Shown: positions 32,392-41,453, numbered from the stretch's first letter. The stretch: 64,000 nucleotides of DNA from Caulobacter flavus (GCF_003722335.1 NZ_CP026100.1:4934001-4998000), one strand, 5' to 3'. A program made the numbers and translations. Notes: generated by a model not told the origin, from the sequence alone.

Positions 32392-33666
32392 ATGGACGTA
32401 TCCGCGGCCCCCGCGCCGTCTGAGAAGATCGGGCGCTATCGCTGGGTGATCGTCAGCCTGCTGTTCGCGGCGATGGTCATCAACTATGTGGACCGGCAGA
32501 CCATCGGCCTGCTCAAGCCGAACCTCTCCAAGGAGTTCGGCTGGAGCGAGGGCGACTACGCCGACCTCGTCTTCTACTTCCAGCTCTCCTACGCCATCGC
32601 CTACCTGGCGTGGGGCAAGATCATGGACAAGATCGGGGCCCGCTGGGGCTTCGGTATCGCCTTCGCCATCTGGCAGATCGCCCACATCGCCCACGCCGGG
32701 GCGCGCGGCCTGTCGGGCTTCATCTTCGCCCGCATGGGCCTGGGCGTCGGCGAGGCCGGCGGCTTCCCCGGCGGCATCAAGGCCGTGGCCGAGTGGTTCC
32801 CCAAGAAGGAACGCGCCTTCGCGACCGGCATCTTCAACGCCGGCACCAACATCGGCGCCATCGTCACCCCCTTGGTCGTGCCGGGCATCACCCTGGCCTT
32901 CGGCTGGCAGATGGCCTTCATCGTCACCGGCGTCGCCGGCCTGATCTGGCTGCCGATCTGGCTGCTGGTCTACCGCCGCCCGCGCGAGCACAAGAAGCTG
33001 GGCGCGGCCGAACTGGCCCACATCGAGCAGGATCCGGCCGACCCGGTCGAGAAGATCGGCTGGGCCAAGCTGCTGACCAAGCGCGAGACCTGGGCCTACT
33101 CGCTGGGCAAGTTCCTGATCGACCCGATCTGGTGGATGTTCCTGTTCTGGCTGCCCGACTTCCTGGGCAAGCGCTACGGCCTGGACCTGAAGACCTTCGG
33201 CCCGCCGCTGATCGCCATTTACCTGCTCAGCGACGTGGGCAGCGTCGGCGGCGGCTGGCTGTCGTCGAACCTGATGAAGCGCGGCTGGAGCATCAACGCC
33301 GCCCGCAAGACGACCATGCTGGTCTGCGCCCTGCTGGCCGTGCCGGTGATGTTCGCCTCGTTCGCCAGCAACGTCTGGCTGGCCGTGCTGATCATCGGCG
33401 TCGCCACCGCGGCTCACCAGGGCTTCTCTGCCAACCTCTACACCCTGCCCTCCGACGTCTTCCCGCGCGGCGCCGTCGGCTCGGTGGTCGGCATCGGCGG
33501 CATGCTGGGCGCCCTGGGCGGCATGGTGTTCTCCAAGTACATCGGCAAGGTGCTGGAGGACATCGGCACCTACACCCCGATCTTCGTGGTCGCCGGCACG
33601 GCCTACCTGGCCGCCCTGCTGGTGGTGCACCTGCTGACCCCCAAGATGGAGCCGGTGAAGATCTGA
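32392..33666 (+). CDS. MFS transporter, anion:cation symporter family (hexuronate/galactonate-like)
   Basis: The 424-residue membrane protein has twelve predicted helices. It shows the ACS-family loop INYVDRQTIGLLKPNLSKEF and the FARMGLGVGEAGGFPGGIKA motif (G-x-G-E-x-G-x-F-P-G) typical of ExuT/GudP-type carriers. It would import a sugar acid or similar organic anion with protons or sodium. It is the last gene of a two-gene operon with the hydratase and is followed by a strong terminator. Confidence 0.88.
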   Translation: MDVSAAPAPSEKIGRYRWVIVSLLFAAMVINYVDRQTIGLLKPNLSKEFGWSEGDYADLVFYFQLSYAIAYLAWGKIMDKIGARWGFGIAFAIWQIAHIAHAGARGLSGFIFARMGLGVGEAGGFPGGIKAVAEWFPKKERAFATGIFNAGTNIGAIVTPLVVPGITLAFGWQMAFIVTGVAGLIWLPIWLLVYRRPREHKKLGAAELAHIEQDPADPVEKIGWAKLLTKRETWAYSLGKFLIDPIWWMFLFWLPDFLGKRYGLDLKTFGPPLIAIYLLSDVGSVGGGWLSSNLMKRGWSINAARKTTMLVCALLAVPVMFASFASNVWLAVLIIGVATAAHQGFSANLYTLPSDVFPRGAVGSVVGIGGMLGALGGMVFSKYIGKVLEDIGTYTPIFVVAGTAYLAALLVVHLLTPKMEPVKI

Positions 33667-33690
33667 TCTTCCCCCTCCGCCGAAACCTCG

Positions 33691-33723
33691 AGCCCCCGGA
33701 CGCAGCCGCGCCGGGGGCTTTTT
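33691..33723 (+). terminator. Rho-independent terminator after the MFS gene
   Basis: A 9-bp perfect stem (AGCCCCCGG / CCGGGGGCT) with an 11-nt loop is followed by five T residues, 25 bp downstream of the transporter stop. Confidence 0.88.
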
Positions 33724-33784
33724 CGTTGTGCATTTCCACGGCCGGCGCCGTGACCTTGCCGCGATCACGGCCTAGATTGGATAC

Positions 33785-34855
33785 ATGACAACGTTGTCTC
33801 CCAGCACGTCCGCCCCGCTCAACGTCGCCCTCGTCGGCTACGGCTATGTCGGCAAGACCTTCCACGCCCCGCTGATCGCCACGACGCCGGGCCTCGTCCT
33901 GCACACCGTGGTGTCCAGCGACCCGGCCAAGGTCGCCGCCGACCATCCGGACGCCAGGGTCGTCGCCGACCTCGACGAGGCCCTGGCCGATCCGGCGATC
34001 GATCTCGTGGTGATCGCCACGCCCAACGACCTGCATGCGCCTCAGGGCCAGGCGGCCCTGGCGGCCGGCAAGCACGTGGTGATCGACAAGCCGTTCACCG
34101 TCACGCTGGACGAGGCCCGCGCCCTGGTCGCCTCGGCCGAGACCCACGATCGCCTGCTGTCGGTGTTCCACAACCGCCGCTGGGACGCCGACTTCCTTAC
34201 GCTCAAGGGCCTGATCGCCGAGGGCGCGCTGGGCGAGGTCGTGCAGTACGAAAGCCATTTCGACCGCTTCCGCCCGGCAGTGCGCGACCGCTGGCGCGAG
34301 CGCGCCGGTCCGGGCGCCGGCGCCTGGTTCGACCTTGGCCCGCACCTGCTGGACCAGGCGCTGCAGCTGTTCGGCCAGCCGCTGGCGGTCAACGCCGACA
34401 TCGGGATCCAGCGCGAGGGCGGCGACGCCCCCGACTACTTCCACGTCGTGCTGCGCTATCCCAAGCTGCGCGCGATACTGCACGGAAGCATGCTGACCTC
34501 GGCCGGCGATCTGCGCCTTTCCGTGCAGGGCGTCCGGGGCGGCTTCGTCAAGCACGGCCTAGACGCCCAGGAGGACGCCCTCAAGCGCGGCCTGACGCCC
34601 GCCGACGAAGGCTTCGGCCTCGACCCGCGCCCCGGGACCCTGACCCGCGCCGACGGCGAGGCCCCGACCACCCAGGTCGTCCCCGGCCGTCGCGGCGACT
34701 ACGCGGCCTACTACGCCGGCGTCCGCGACGCGATCCTGACCGGCGCGGCCAATCCGGTGCCGGCGCCGGAGGCGCTGCGGGTGATGGAACTGCTCGACCT
34801 GGCGGCCCGCTCGGCCGCCGAGCGCCGCGAACTGCCGGTCGAGGCCGCCCGATGA
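33785..34855 (+). CDS. Gfo/Idh/MocA family oxidoreductase
   Basis: The 356-residue protein has an N-terminal Rossmann fold with the dinucleotide motif VALVGYGYVGKTFHAPLI. The family's catalytic lysine lies in HVVIDKPFTVTLDEA, and a C-terminal beta-sheet domain follows (FDLGPHLLDQALQLFG, with the conserved D-x-G-x-H-x-x-D). The FHAPLI start resembles the YdgJ/MviM branch. It would oxidise or reduce a sugar or inositol-like substrate with NAD(P). The stop overlaps the next gene by 4 bp. Confidence 0.9.
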   Translation: MTTLSPSTSAPLNVALVGYGYVGKTFHAPLIATTPGLVLHTVVSSDPAKVAADHPDARVVADLDEALADPAIDLVVIATPNDLHAPQGQAALAAGKHVVIDKPFTVTLDEARALVASAETHDRLLSVFHNRRWDADFLTLKGLIAEGALGEVVQYESHFDRFRPAVRDRWRERAGPGAGAWFDLGPHLLDQALQLFGQPLAVNADIGIQREGGDAPDYFHVVLRYPKLRAILHGSMLTSAGDLRLSVQGVRGGFVKHGLDAQEDALKRGLTPADEGFGLDPRPGTLTRADGEAPTTQVVPGRRGDYAAYYAGVRDAILTGAANPVPAPEALRVMELLDLAARSAAERRELPVEAAR

Positions 34856-35349
34856 GCCGGCAGGACGACCTGGACCGCATCGCCGCGCAGGAAGCCGTCC
34901 TGGTCTTTCCGCGCTTCGACCTCGACGCCGCCTGGGCCCTGGGCGCGGGGCTGCGCGACGCCGCCCTGGCCCGCAAGGCGCCGCTGGCCATCGACATCTC
35001 GCTGCGCGACCGACCGCTGTTCCACGCCGCCCTGCCCGGCTCGACCGGCGAGAACGCCGACTGGATCCGCCGCAAGCGCAACACGGTGCTGCACTTCTCG
35101 AAGAGCTCGTACGGCATGGGCCTGTCTCTGGCGGCCAAGGGCGAGACGCTGGAGGCCAAGCATGGCCTGCCGACGCGCGACTATGCCGCGCATGGCGGCG
35201 GCTTCCCCTTGCTGGTGAAGGGCCTTGGCTGCATCGGCGCGGTGACCGTATCGGGCCTGCCCCAGCGCCAGGACCACGTGCTGGTGGTCGAGGCCCTGGC
35301 CCTGGTGCTGGGCAAGGAGCTGGACGATCTGGCGTTGGCGGAGGGGTAG
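34852..35349 (+). CDS. UPF0303 / heme-degrading-domain (GlcG/HbpS-like) protein
   Basis: The 165-residue protein fits UPF0303: LVFPRFDLDAAWALGAGLRD, IDISLRDRPLFHAALPG, then WIRRKRNTVLHFSKSSYG and a C-terminal IGAVTVSGLPQRQDH. The family shares the GlcG/HbpS fold, some members of which bind heme, cobalamin or small metabolites; function here is unknown. It is translationally coupled (ATGA) to the oxidoreductase gene, so the two probably act on the same compound. Confidence 0.82.
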   Translation: MSRQDDLDRIAAQEAVLVFPRFDLDAAWALGAGLRDAALARKAPLAIDISLRDRPLFHAALPGSTGENADWIRRKRNTVLHFSKSSYGMGLSLAAKGETLEAKHGLPTRDYAAHGGGFPLLVKGLGCIGAVTVSGLPQRQDHVLVVEALALVLGKELDDLALAEG

Positions 35350-35351
35350 AA

Positions 35352-35458
35352 GACCCCCTCCAGCCCTCCGGGCCACCTCCCCCAGAGGGGGAGGATCTTT
35401 CGCGGCGCAGATGCTCCCCCTCTGGGGGAGCTGTCGGCGAAGCCGACTGAGGGGGTTC
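35352..35458. repeat. Dispersed intergenic palindromic repeat, family 1
   Basis: A pair of GC hairpins with the parts CCTCCGGGCCACCTCCCCC, GAGGGGGAGG and CTGTCGGCGAAGCCGAC (a 6-bp stem with GAA loop). Closely similar units occur near 37.4, 38.2 and 55.6 kb, always between genes. It lies directly after the UPF0303 gene and may act as its transcription end. Confidence 0.75.
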
Positions 35459-35549
35459 TTTCCGCACGAACCCACTTTTCCCGCATGGCCTAGCCTCCTC
35501 CGCCCACCGCCCCTAGAAACGGACTTGCCGTTTTCGTGGGGACACCGAC

Positions 35550-37322
35550 ATGCGCCGCCGTAGCTTCTTCGCCGCCCTGCCCGCCGTCGCCCTGGCTGGC
35601 GACGCCTTCGCGCAGTCGCAGATCCTCGCCGGCCCCAACCCCAACCGGAAGCGCCCCGACGTGCATGGCGGCGACCGGGTGGACGGGGCGACCTTCGCCT
35701 CGCGCTCGGCGGCCTGGGGCATCCACGGCGCGGCGGCCACCGCTCATCCGCTGGCGACGCAGGCGGCGATCGCGGTGCTGAAGAAGGGCGGCTCGGCGGC
35801 CGACGCGGCGGTGGCCGCCAACGCCATGCTGGGCCTGTGCGAACCGATCGCCTGCGGCATCGGGGGCGACGCCTACGTGCTGCTGTGGGACCCGAAGACG
35901 CGCAAGGTCGTGGGCCTGAACGGCTCGGGCCGCTCGCCCAAGGGCCTGTCGCTGGAGACGGTGCGCGGCCGGGCCAAGGACGGCAAGATCCCCTCCTACG
36001 GCGCGGTCAGCGTCAGCGTGCCCGGCGCGGTCGACGCCTGGCGCGCCCTGCACGAGCGCTACGGCAAGCTGAAGTGGTCCGAGCTGTTCGAGCCGGCGAT
36101 CGCGACCGCTGAGGAAGGCCACCCGATCACCCAGAACGTGGCCTATTACCTGGCCGGCAGCCATCGCCGCTTCACCAATCCGGCCTCCAACATCGAGGAG
36201 GTCGAGAACTTCAAGGCGGTCTGGGCCCCGAACGGCAAGACCCCCGTCGAGGGCGAGATCTTCAGGAACCCGGCTCTCGCCCGCACCTACCGCCTGATCG
36301 CGCAGGGCGGCGGCCGCGCCTTCTACGAGGGCGAGATCGCTCAAGCCATCGAGGCCTATTTCAAGCGCATCGGCGGCTGGATGACCAAGGCCGACCTGGC
36401 GGCCCACCGCTCGGTCTGGACCACGGTTCATACGACCGGCTACCGCGGCGTCGACGTCCATGCGCTGGGCGACAACACCCAGGGCCTGGCCACCCTGCAG
36501 ATGCTGAACATCCTCGAGCAGTTCGACGTGGCCGGCATGGGCTTCCAGTCGGCGGCGGCGATCCACCACGCCGTCGAGGCCAAGCGCCTGGCCTACGAGG
36601 ACCGCGCCCGCTTCTACGCCGACCAGGACTTCTACACGTCGCCGATCGAGTGGCTGATCTCCAAGGACTACGCCAGGGAGCGCGCCAGGCTGATCCGTCC
36701 CGACCGGATCTGGACGCCGTCCTATCCGGGCACGGCCCCCAGCAAGGGCGACACCACCTATTTCACCACCGCCGACAAGGACGGGATGATGGTGTCGATC
36801 ATCCAGTCGAACTATCGCGGCATGGGCTCGGGCCTGATGCCTGACGGCCTGGGCTTCATGTTCCAGGACCGGGGCGAACTGTTCGCCCTGACCGACGGCC
36901 ACCCCAACGTCTACGCGCCCGGCAAGCGGCCCTTCCAGACGATCATCCCCGGCTTCGCCACCCGCCGGGGCCAGCCGTGGCTGAGCTTCGGGGTGATGGG
37001 CGGCGACATGCAGCCCCAGGGCCAGACCCAGATCATCAGCAACATGGTCGACTTCGGCCTGGGGGTGCAGGAGGCCGGCGACGCCCCGCGCTGGCACCAC
37101 GGCGGCTCGCCCGAACCCACCGGCATCGGCGCTGCGGACATCACGGCGCTGGACCTGGAAAGCGGCGTGCCGGCCGCGACCCGCAAGGCGCTGGAGGTCA
37201 TCGGCTGGACCCTGAAGACCGACGCCGGCGGCTATGGCGGCTACCAGGCCATCGAGCGCTGGCCCGGGCGCTATGCGGCGGCGACCGAGATGCGCAAGGA
37301 CGGGGTGGCGCTGGGGTATTGA
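35550..37322 (+). CDS. ggt: Gamma-glutamyltransferase
   Basis: The 590-residue product has an N-terminal signal (MRRRSFFAALPAVALAGDAFA; the RRRSFF start hints at Tat export). The Ntn-hydrolase precursor layout follows: HPLATQAAIAVLKKGGSAAD, CGIGGDAYVLLW, and the autoprocessing site KGDTTYFTTAD. There the second Thr becomes the nucleophile of the small subunit. The conserved SNYRGMGSGLMPDGLGF and GGDMQPQGQTQI follow. It would cleave or transfer the gamma-glutamyl group of glutathione or related compounds in the periplasm. The stop at 37322 is followed by a repeat-rich gap. Confidence 0.93.
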   Translation: MRRRSFFAALPAVALAGDAFAQSQILAGPNPNRKRPDVHGGDRVDGATFASRSAAWGIHGAAATAHPLATQAAIAVLKKGGSAADAAVAANAMLGLCEPIACGIGGDAYVLLWDPKTRKVVGLNGSGRSPKGLSLETVRGRAKDGKIPSYGAVSVSVPGAVDAWRALHERYGKLKWSELFEPAIATAEEGHPITQNVAYYLAGSHRRFTNPASNIEEVENFKAVWAPNGKTPVEGEIFRNPALARTYRLIAQGGGRAFYEGEIAQAIEAYFKRIGGWMTKADLAAHRSVWTTVHTTGYRGVDVHALGDNTQGLATLQMLNILEQFDVAGMGFQSAAAIHHAVEAKRLAYEDRARFYADQDFYTSPIEWLISKDYARERARLIRPDRIWTPSYPGTAPSKGDTTYFTTADKDGMMVSIIQSNYRGMGSGLMPDGLGFMFQDRGELFALTDGHPNVYAPGKRPFQTIIPGFATRRGQPWLSFGVMGGDMQPQGQTQIISNMVDFGLGVQEAGDAPRWHHGGSPEPTGIGAADITALDLESGVPAATRKALEVIGWTLKTDAGGYGGYQAIERWPGRYAAATEMRKDGVALGY

Positions 37323-37348
37323 GGGCGCGCTGGCGCTACCATGGAGAC

Positions 37349-37487
37349 GCTCCCCCTGAAGGGGGAGCTGTCGGCGAAGCCGACTGAGGGGGAAGGTATC
37401 GCCGCGCTGGCGGGCGAACCGACCTCATCGGGGACTTCCCCCTCCGGCCCTTCGGGCCACCTCCCCCTTCAGGGGGAGGGTCTTTGG
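37349..37487. repeat. Palindromic repeat, family 1 (two facing units)
   Basis: Contains CTCCCCCTGAAGGGGGAG, CTGTCGGCGAAGCCGAC and, about 65 bp later, the facing unit with CCCTTCGGGCCACCTCCCCC and AGGGGGAGGG. Same building blocks as at 35.4 and 55.6 kb. Confidence 0.75.
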
Positions 37488-37535
37488 ACACGGCTTTCCT
37501 GCCTCACGCGGAAATCCGCTGAGCTGATGGAGAGG

Positions 37536-37609
37536 GCGCGGGGCGTCCGGGCCTCGCCCGGATGTGTGAGTTTCAATTACCGTTTCGACGAAGCATAGAC
37601 GCCCCGCGC
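37536..37609. other. Possible structured RNA: long stem closing two hairpins
   Basis: A perfect 12-bp inverted repeat (GCGCGGGGCGTC at 37536-37547, its complement at 37598-37609) encloses a strong hairpin, CCGGGC-CTC-GCCCGG at 37547-37561. A weaker hairpin lies further on (GTTTCGACGAAGC). The whole would fold as a three-way junction. It is unlike the dispersed repeats around it. No known RNA family is recognised. Confidence 0.3.
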
Positions 37610-38017
37610 GATCGTTATTCCTCAGGCCGGGGCGCGCAGGCCTCTTCCGCCTTGTGCCCCTTCCCCACGCAGAGCTCCCCGTTTCTTGACGGCCAGGAGT
37701 GCGTGCTGGGCGCGGACCCTTGGGCGGGCGGGAAGCCATAGGTCGGCAGCTTCCCGATAGATGGGTTTACGTCCCCCATCCTCATTTAAGCCTTCAGGCC
37801 CGGCTCACGCCGCTCCCTCAGCCCCGCTCGATCGCATCCGCGTCGCACGCTTCGGGCCGGATCCTTGCGCCCTCTCCCTGCGACGGGATGCAGTGATTAT
37901 GCGGGCGGTCTGGATCCGTCTGATCCAGCAGCGTGAGAAAGTTGCAAGGTGCTGATCGTGTTCGGGTCTTTTCGCTGAACGCAGAGGATGGACGGCCCTG
38001 GATCCCCGTCGGCCTTC

Positions 38018-38160
38018 TTCTCCCTTCCCCCTCGATGGGGGAAGGGCCGGGGTTGGGGGTGGCTGCGGCGGTCCGGCCTGATGCGGCGGTGGAGGCGGAA
38101 CGGTCGCGTCCCCCCCCCATCCCACCCCTTCCCCCATCAAGGGGGGAGGGCTTTGGCCGG
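38018..38160. repeat. GC palindromic repeat, separate type
   Basis: Two facing units: CCTTCCCCCTCGATGGGGGA followed by AGGGCCGGGGTTGGGGGTGG, and 60 bp later CCCACCCCTTCCCCCATCAA followed by GGGGGGAGGG. Intergenic, no coding potential. Confidence 0.6.
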
Positions 38161-38189
38161 CATCTCGGAAGCTGAAAACGGCCCCTCCT

Positions 38190-38232
38190 CCGGCCCTCCG
38201 GGCCACCTCCCCCAGAGGGGGAGGATCTTTAG
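38190..38232. repeat. Palindromic repeat, family 1 (single unit)
   Basis: One half of the family-1 element: CGGCCCTCCGGGCCACCTCC followed by CCCAGAGGGGGAGGATCTTT, nearly identical to the first half of the copy at 35.36 kb. Confidence 0.7.
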
Positions 38233-38353
38233 GCAAGCGCTGCAAGAATTGCGGCCTGAATCCGGCAGAAACGGAACCATTCCGGGTCAGGAGGAACCGT
38301 GTTCGAAACCTCCCGTTACTTATCCCGACAAGGATAAGCTGAGGAGGATCCAA

Positions 38354-38974
38354 ATGCCTGCCTTGAACCTCGATGGTCCTGAACCCGCGATCGTCAATGC
38401 TGGTGACGGATCGGCGCTGTTTCCGCAAGCGCCCGTCTATGCCCGCACCTCGACGCGCAAGAAGAAGTCTTCCAGCAACCTGCCGCTGCTGATCGGCGCG
38501 CCGGTGGCCGTGGTCGCCGTCGGCGCCCTGGCCTGGGGGATCATGAGCAACCAGGCTCAGACCCCAGCCTCGTCGGACGAGAGCATGAAGGTCGCCCAAG
38601 CCGAGCCGGTGGTGACGCCGGCGCCCGCGCCGACCCCGGCCCCGATGCCCGAACCGGCGGCCGCGACGCCCGCCGCGGCCCCGGCTCCGGCGCCCGCCGC
38701 GCGCACGCAGGTCGCCCGCGCCGAGACGCGTCCGGCCGCCCGTCGCGCCGCTCGCCCGACGCAGGCCGAGAGCGCGCCCCAGAGCGCCATGGCCGCCGAC
38801 GAGGCTTCGACCAACGTCAGCGCTACGGTTCCGGCCCCTACGCCCGCCCCGGCGCCTGCTGCTCCGGCCGCGATCGTCGCCGAGCCGGCCCCGCTGGCGG
38901 TGCCCGCGCCTGCTCCGGCCCCGGCGCCCGCTCCGGTCCCGGTCGTGCCGGTGACGCCCAATACGCCTCAGTAA
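38354..38974 (+). CDS. Membrane-anchored Ala/Pro-rich protein, hypothetical
   Basis: The 206-residue protein has a 45-residue cytoplasmic start (with STRKKKSSS), one membrane helix (LPLLIGAPVAVVAVGALAWG, about residues 45-65) and a periplasmic tail almost wholly of Ala-Pro repeats (APAPTPAPMPEPAAATPAA). No folded domain is visible after the helix. Such tails span the periplasm or cell wall, as in TonB-like or energiser proteins, but no C-terminal domain is present. GAGGAGG precedes the ATG at 38354. A strong terminator follows. Confidence 0.72.
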   Translation: MPALNLDGPEPAIVNAGDGSALFPQAPVYARTSTRKKKSSSNLPLLIGAPVAVVAVGALAWGIMSNQAQTPASSDESMKVAQAEPVVTPAPAPTPAPMPEPAAATPAAAPAPAPAARTQVARAETRPAARRAARPTQAESAPQSAMAADEASTNVSATVPAPTPAPAPAAPAAIVAEPAPLAVPAPAPAPAPAPVPVVPVTPNTPQ

Positions 38975-39005
38975 CGGGCTGACCAGTAACGGCCTAGAAC
39001 GACGA

Positions 39006-39037
39006 AGGGCGGCTCCATCGCTGGAGCCGCCCTTTTT
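39006..39037 (+). terminator. Rho-independent terminator
   Basis: A perfect 12-bp stem (AGGGCGGCTCCA / TGGAGCCGCCCT), 4-nt loop, then five T. It ends the Ala/Pro-rich gene transcript, just before the convergent gatA end. Confidence 0.9.
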
Positions 39038-39060
39038 CCTGGTTTCCAGCTTTTGCTAGA

Positions 39061-40533
39061 TCACCACCACTTGTCGGCCTTGGCCGTGAAGCCGGCGGCC
39101 TTTTCGATGGCGCCGGCCACCGAGAACACCGTGCCTTCGTCCAGCGGCTTGCCGATGATCTGCAGGCCCAGCGGCAGGCCGTTGGCGTCGAGGCCGGCCG
39201 GCAGGCTAAGGCCCGGCAGGCCCGCCAGGTTGGTCGTCACCGTGAAGACGTCGTTCAGGTACATGGCGATCGGGTCGCTCGAGTTCTCGCCCAGGCCGAA
39301 CGCCGCCGAGGGCGCGGTCGGGGTGAGGATGGCGTCGACCTTGGTCCAGGCGTTGTCGAAGTCCTCGGCGATGCGGCGACGCACCTTCAGGGCCTTCAGG
39401 TAGTAGGCGTCGTAATAGCCGGCGCTCAGCACGTAGGTGCCGATCAGGATGCGGCGCTTGACCTCGTCGCCGAAGCCCGCGGCGCGGGTGTTCTCGTAGA
39501 TCTCGGCGAGGTTGGCGCCGTCCTCGCGCAGGCCGTAGCGCATGCCGTCGTAACGGGCCAGGTTCGACGAGGCCTCGGCCGGGGCGACGATGTAGTAGGC
39601 CGGCAGAGCGTACTTGGTGTGCGGCAGGCTGATCTCGACGATCTCGCAGCCGGCTTCCTTCAGCCAGGCGACGCCGTCGTCCCACAGCTTCTGGATCTCG
39701 GCCGGCATGCCGTCGACGCGGTATTCTTTCGGCACGCCGATGCGCAGGCCCTTGACCGACTTGCCGACGAACTGGGTGAAGTCCGGCGTGGCGACGTCGA
39801 GGCTGGTCGAGTCCTTGGGATCGTGGCCCGACATCGAGTTCAGCAGCAGGGCCGCGTCCTCGACGGTCTTGGCGATCGGGCCGGCCTGGTCCAGCGAGCT
39901 GGCGAAGGCGACGACGCCCCAGCGCGAGCAGCGGCCGTAGGTCGGCTTGATGCCGACGGTGCCGGTGAAGGCGGCCGGCTGACGGATCGAGCCGCCGGTG
40001 TCGGTGGCCGTGGCGCCCAGGCACAGGTCGGCGGCGACGGCCGCGGCGCTGCCGCCCGAGCTGCCGCCCGGGGTCAGAGCCTTGTTGCTGTCCTTGGCGC
40101 GCCAGGGATTGGTGACCGGGCCGAAATAGGAGGTCTCGTTCGACGAGCCCATGGCGAACTGGTCGAGGTTCAGCTTGCCCAGCATGACCGCGCCGTCGCG
40201 CCACAGGTTGGCGGTGACGGTCGACTCGTAGGCCGGGACGAAGTTTTCCAGGATCTTCGAGCAGGCCGTGGTGCGCACGCCCTTGGTGCAGAAGAGGTCC
40301 TTCACGCCCAGCGGCGCGCCGTCCAGCGGACCGGCCTCGCCCTTGGCGCGGCGGGCGTCCGAGGCGGCGGCCATCTCCAGCGCCTGCTCCGGGGTCTCCA
40401 GGATGTAGGCGTTGAGGCCGCGCGCGGCTTCGACGGCGTCGATGTGGGCCTGGGTCAGCTCGACCGAGGTGAAGTCCTTGGCGGCCAGGCCGTCGATGGC
40501 GCCCTTCAGGGTGAGCTTGGTGAGGGCGCTCAT
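39061..40533 (-). CDS. gatA: Asp-tRNA(Asn)/Glu-tRNA(Gln) amidotransferase subunit A
   Basis: The 490-residue amidase subunit carries the Ser-cisSer-Lys triad: lysine in PLGVKDLFCTKG, serines in PGGSSGGSAAAV and TDTGGSIRQPAAF. It hydrolyses glutamine to supply ammonia for converting misacylated Glu-tRNA(Gln) and/or Asp-tRNA(Asn). The ATG at 40533 overlaps the gatC stop by one base (TAATG). gatB is not in the window. Confidence 0.97.
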   Translation of the reverse strand: MSALTKLTLKGAIDGLAAKDFTSVELTQAHIDAVEAARGLNAYILETPEQALEMAAASDARRAKGEAGPLDGAPLGVKDLFCTKGVRTTACSKILENFVPAYESTVTANLWRDGAVMLGKLNLDQFAMGSSNETSYFGPVTNPWRAKDSNKALTPGGSSGGSAAAVAADLCLGATATDTGGSIRQPAAFTGTVGIKPTYGRCSRWGVVAFASSLDQAGPIAKTVEDAALLLNSMSGHDPKDSTSLDVATPDFTQFVGKSVKGLRIGVPKEYRVDGMPAEIQKLWDDGVAWLKEAGCEIVEISLPHTKYALPAYYIVAPAEASSNLARYDGMRYGLREDGANLAEIYENTRAAGFGDEVKRRILIGTYVLSAGYYDAYYLKALKVRRRIAEDFDNAWTKVDAILTPTAPSAAFGLGENSSDPIAMYLNDVFTVTTNLAGLPGLSLPAGLDANGLPLGLQIIGKPLDEGTVFSVAGAIEKAAGFTAKADKWW

Positions 40534-40820
40534 TATTCGACCACCTTGGGCACGACGAAGAAGTTGGAGACGGACTTGGGCGCGTTGCCGGTCACCACCT
40601 CGGGCTCGCCGCCCATGGTGACGACGTCGTCGCGCAGCGGCAGGCCGGCGGCCACGACGCTGGTCAGCGGCTCGGCGCCGTCGGTGTCGACCTCGGCAAG
40701 CTGCTCGATCCAGGTCATGATCCCGTTGAGCTCCTGGGCCAGGGCCTCGATGCGCTCTTCGGGTTCGGCGATGCGGGCGAGCCGGGCGACCTTGCGGACG
40801 GTCGCGGCGTCGATGGCCAT
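40533..40820 (-). CDS. gatC: Asp-tRNA(Asn)/Glu-tRNA(Gln) amidotransferase subunit C
   Basis: The 95-residue protein is the small GatC subunit: IDAATVRKVARLARIAEPEE, LNGIMTWIEQLAEVDTDG, then LRDDVV and a C-terminal NFFVVPKVVE. It braces GatA against GatB. ATG at 40820 gives the canonical MAIDAATVRK start. It heads the gatCA operon and is divergent from ruvX across 150 bp. Confidence 0.95.
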   Translation of the reverse strand: MAIDAATVRKVARLARIAEPEERIEALAQELNGIMTWIEQLAEVDTDGAEPLTSVVAAGLPLRDDVVTMGGEPEVVTGNAPKSVSNFFVVPKVVE

Positions 40821-40970
40821 GGGGCCTTCTCCAAGCAGTAGTGTCATTGTCTGCGATCACAGACATTCGAGGGGTGGGTTACCCGCCTAGCCTCGTCTTT
40901 GACAAGCCCGGCGGCTCTCGCGCGGGGCTTTTCCTCGCGCGAAGCGCCGCAAAGGCGTAGAAGCCGCGCC

Positions 40971-41453
40971 ATGCCCGTTCTCGACATCGAACAATTCGCC
41001 GCCGCCATTCCCGACTACAAGCCCGTCATCGGGCTGGACCCGGGCGAGAAGACCATCGGCGTGGCGGTGTCAGACGTGACCCTGACCGTCGCCAGCCCGC
41101 TGACGGTGATCCACAAGACCAAGTTCACCCAGGACGCCGCGGCCCTGTTCGACATCATCGACTACCGCAAGGTCGCCGGGATCGTCGTCGGCCTGCCGGT
41201 CAACATGGACGGCACCGAGGGCGTGCGCTGCCAGAGCAACCGGGCGCTGGCCCGCAACCTGCTGCGCCTGCGCCCCGACCTGACCATCACCTTCTGGGAC
41301 GAACGCCTGTCGACGGCGGCGGTGACCCGCGTGCTGATCGACGAGCACGACGTCAACCGCAAGCGCCGCGGCGAGGTCGTCGACAAGATGGCCGCCGGGT
41401 GGATCCTGCAGGGCGCTTTGGAGCGGATGCGGGGCCTGCGCGGCGAGGGCTGA
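40971..41453 (+). CDS. ruvX: Holliday junction resolvase-like protein RuvX (YqgF)
   Basis: The 160-residue RNase-H-fold protein shows GLDPGEKTIGVAVSD with the first catalytic Asp, VVGLPVNMDGTEG, and FWDERLST with the second acid cluster. YqgF proteins process the 16S rRNA 5' end and have been linked to junction cleavage. ATG at 40971 is used; a longer frame from 40899 lacks family similarity. Length is typical. Confidence 0.92.
   Translation: MPVLDIEQFAAAIPDYKPVIGLDPGEKTIGVAVSDVTLTVASPLTVIHKTKFTQDAAALFDIIDYRKVAGIVVGLPVNMDGTEGVRCQSNRALARNLLRLRPDLTITFWDERLSTAAVTRVLIDEHDVNRKRRGEVVDKMAAGWILQGALERMRGLRGEG

Larger units (their letters stand above)
37323..38353. other. 1-kb gene-free gap rich in palindromic repeats
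   Basis: No convincing gene. The gap holds family-1 repeat units at both ends, a different GC repeat at 38018-38160 and a long-range stem at 37536-37609. On the minus strand a 54-codon ORF (37615-37779, MGDVNPSIGKLPTYGFPP...) has protein-like composition but a poorly spaced ribosome site; I rate it doubtful. The last 130 bp before the next gene contain a GAGGAGG ribosome site. Confidence 0.5.

Noticed and set aside
37524..37609. Possible hammerhead ribozyme (CTGATGGAG followed by a stem)
   Set aside because: The conserved GAAA core after the second stem and the cleavage-site stem are absent on both strands.
37615..37779. 54-codon minus-strand ORF in the repeat-rich gap
   Set aside because: Composition is somewhat protein-like, but the ribosome site touches the start codon and no family is known; kept only as a remark.
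39061..40866. Possible gatC-gatA fusion as one 601-codon frame
   Set aside because: The N-terminal 111 codons are an out-of-frame reading of gatC; the two genes are separate with a TAATG junction.
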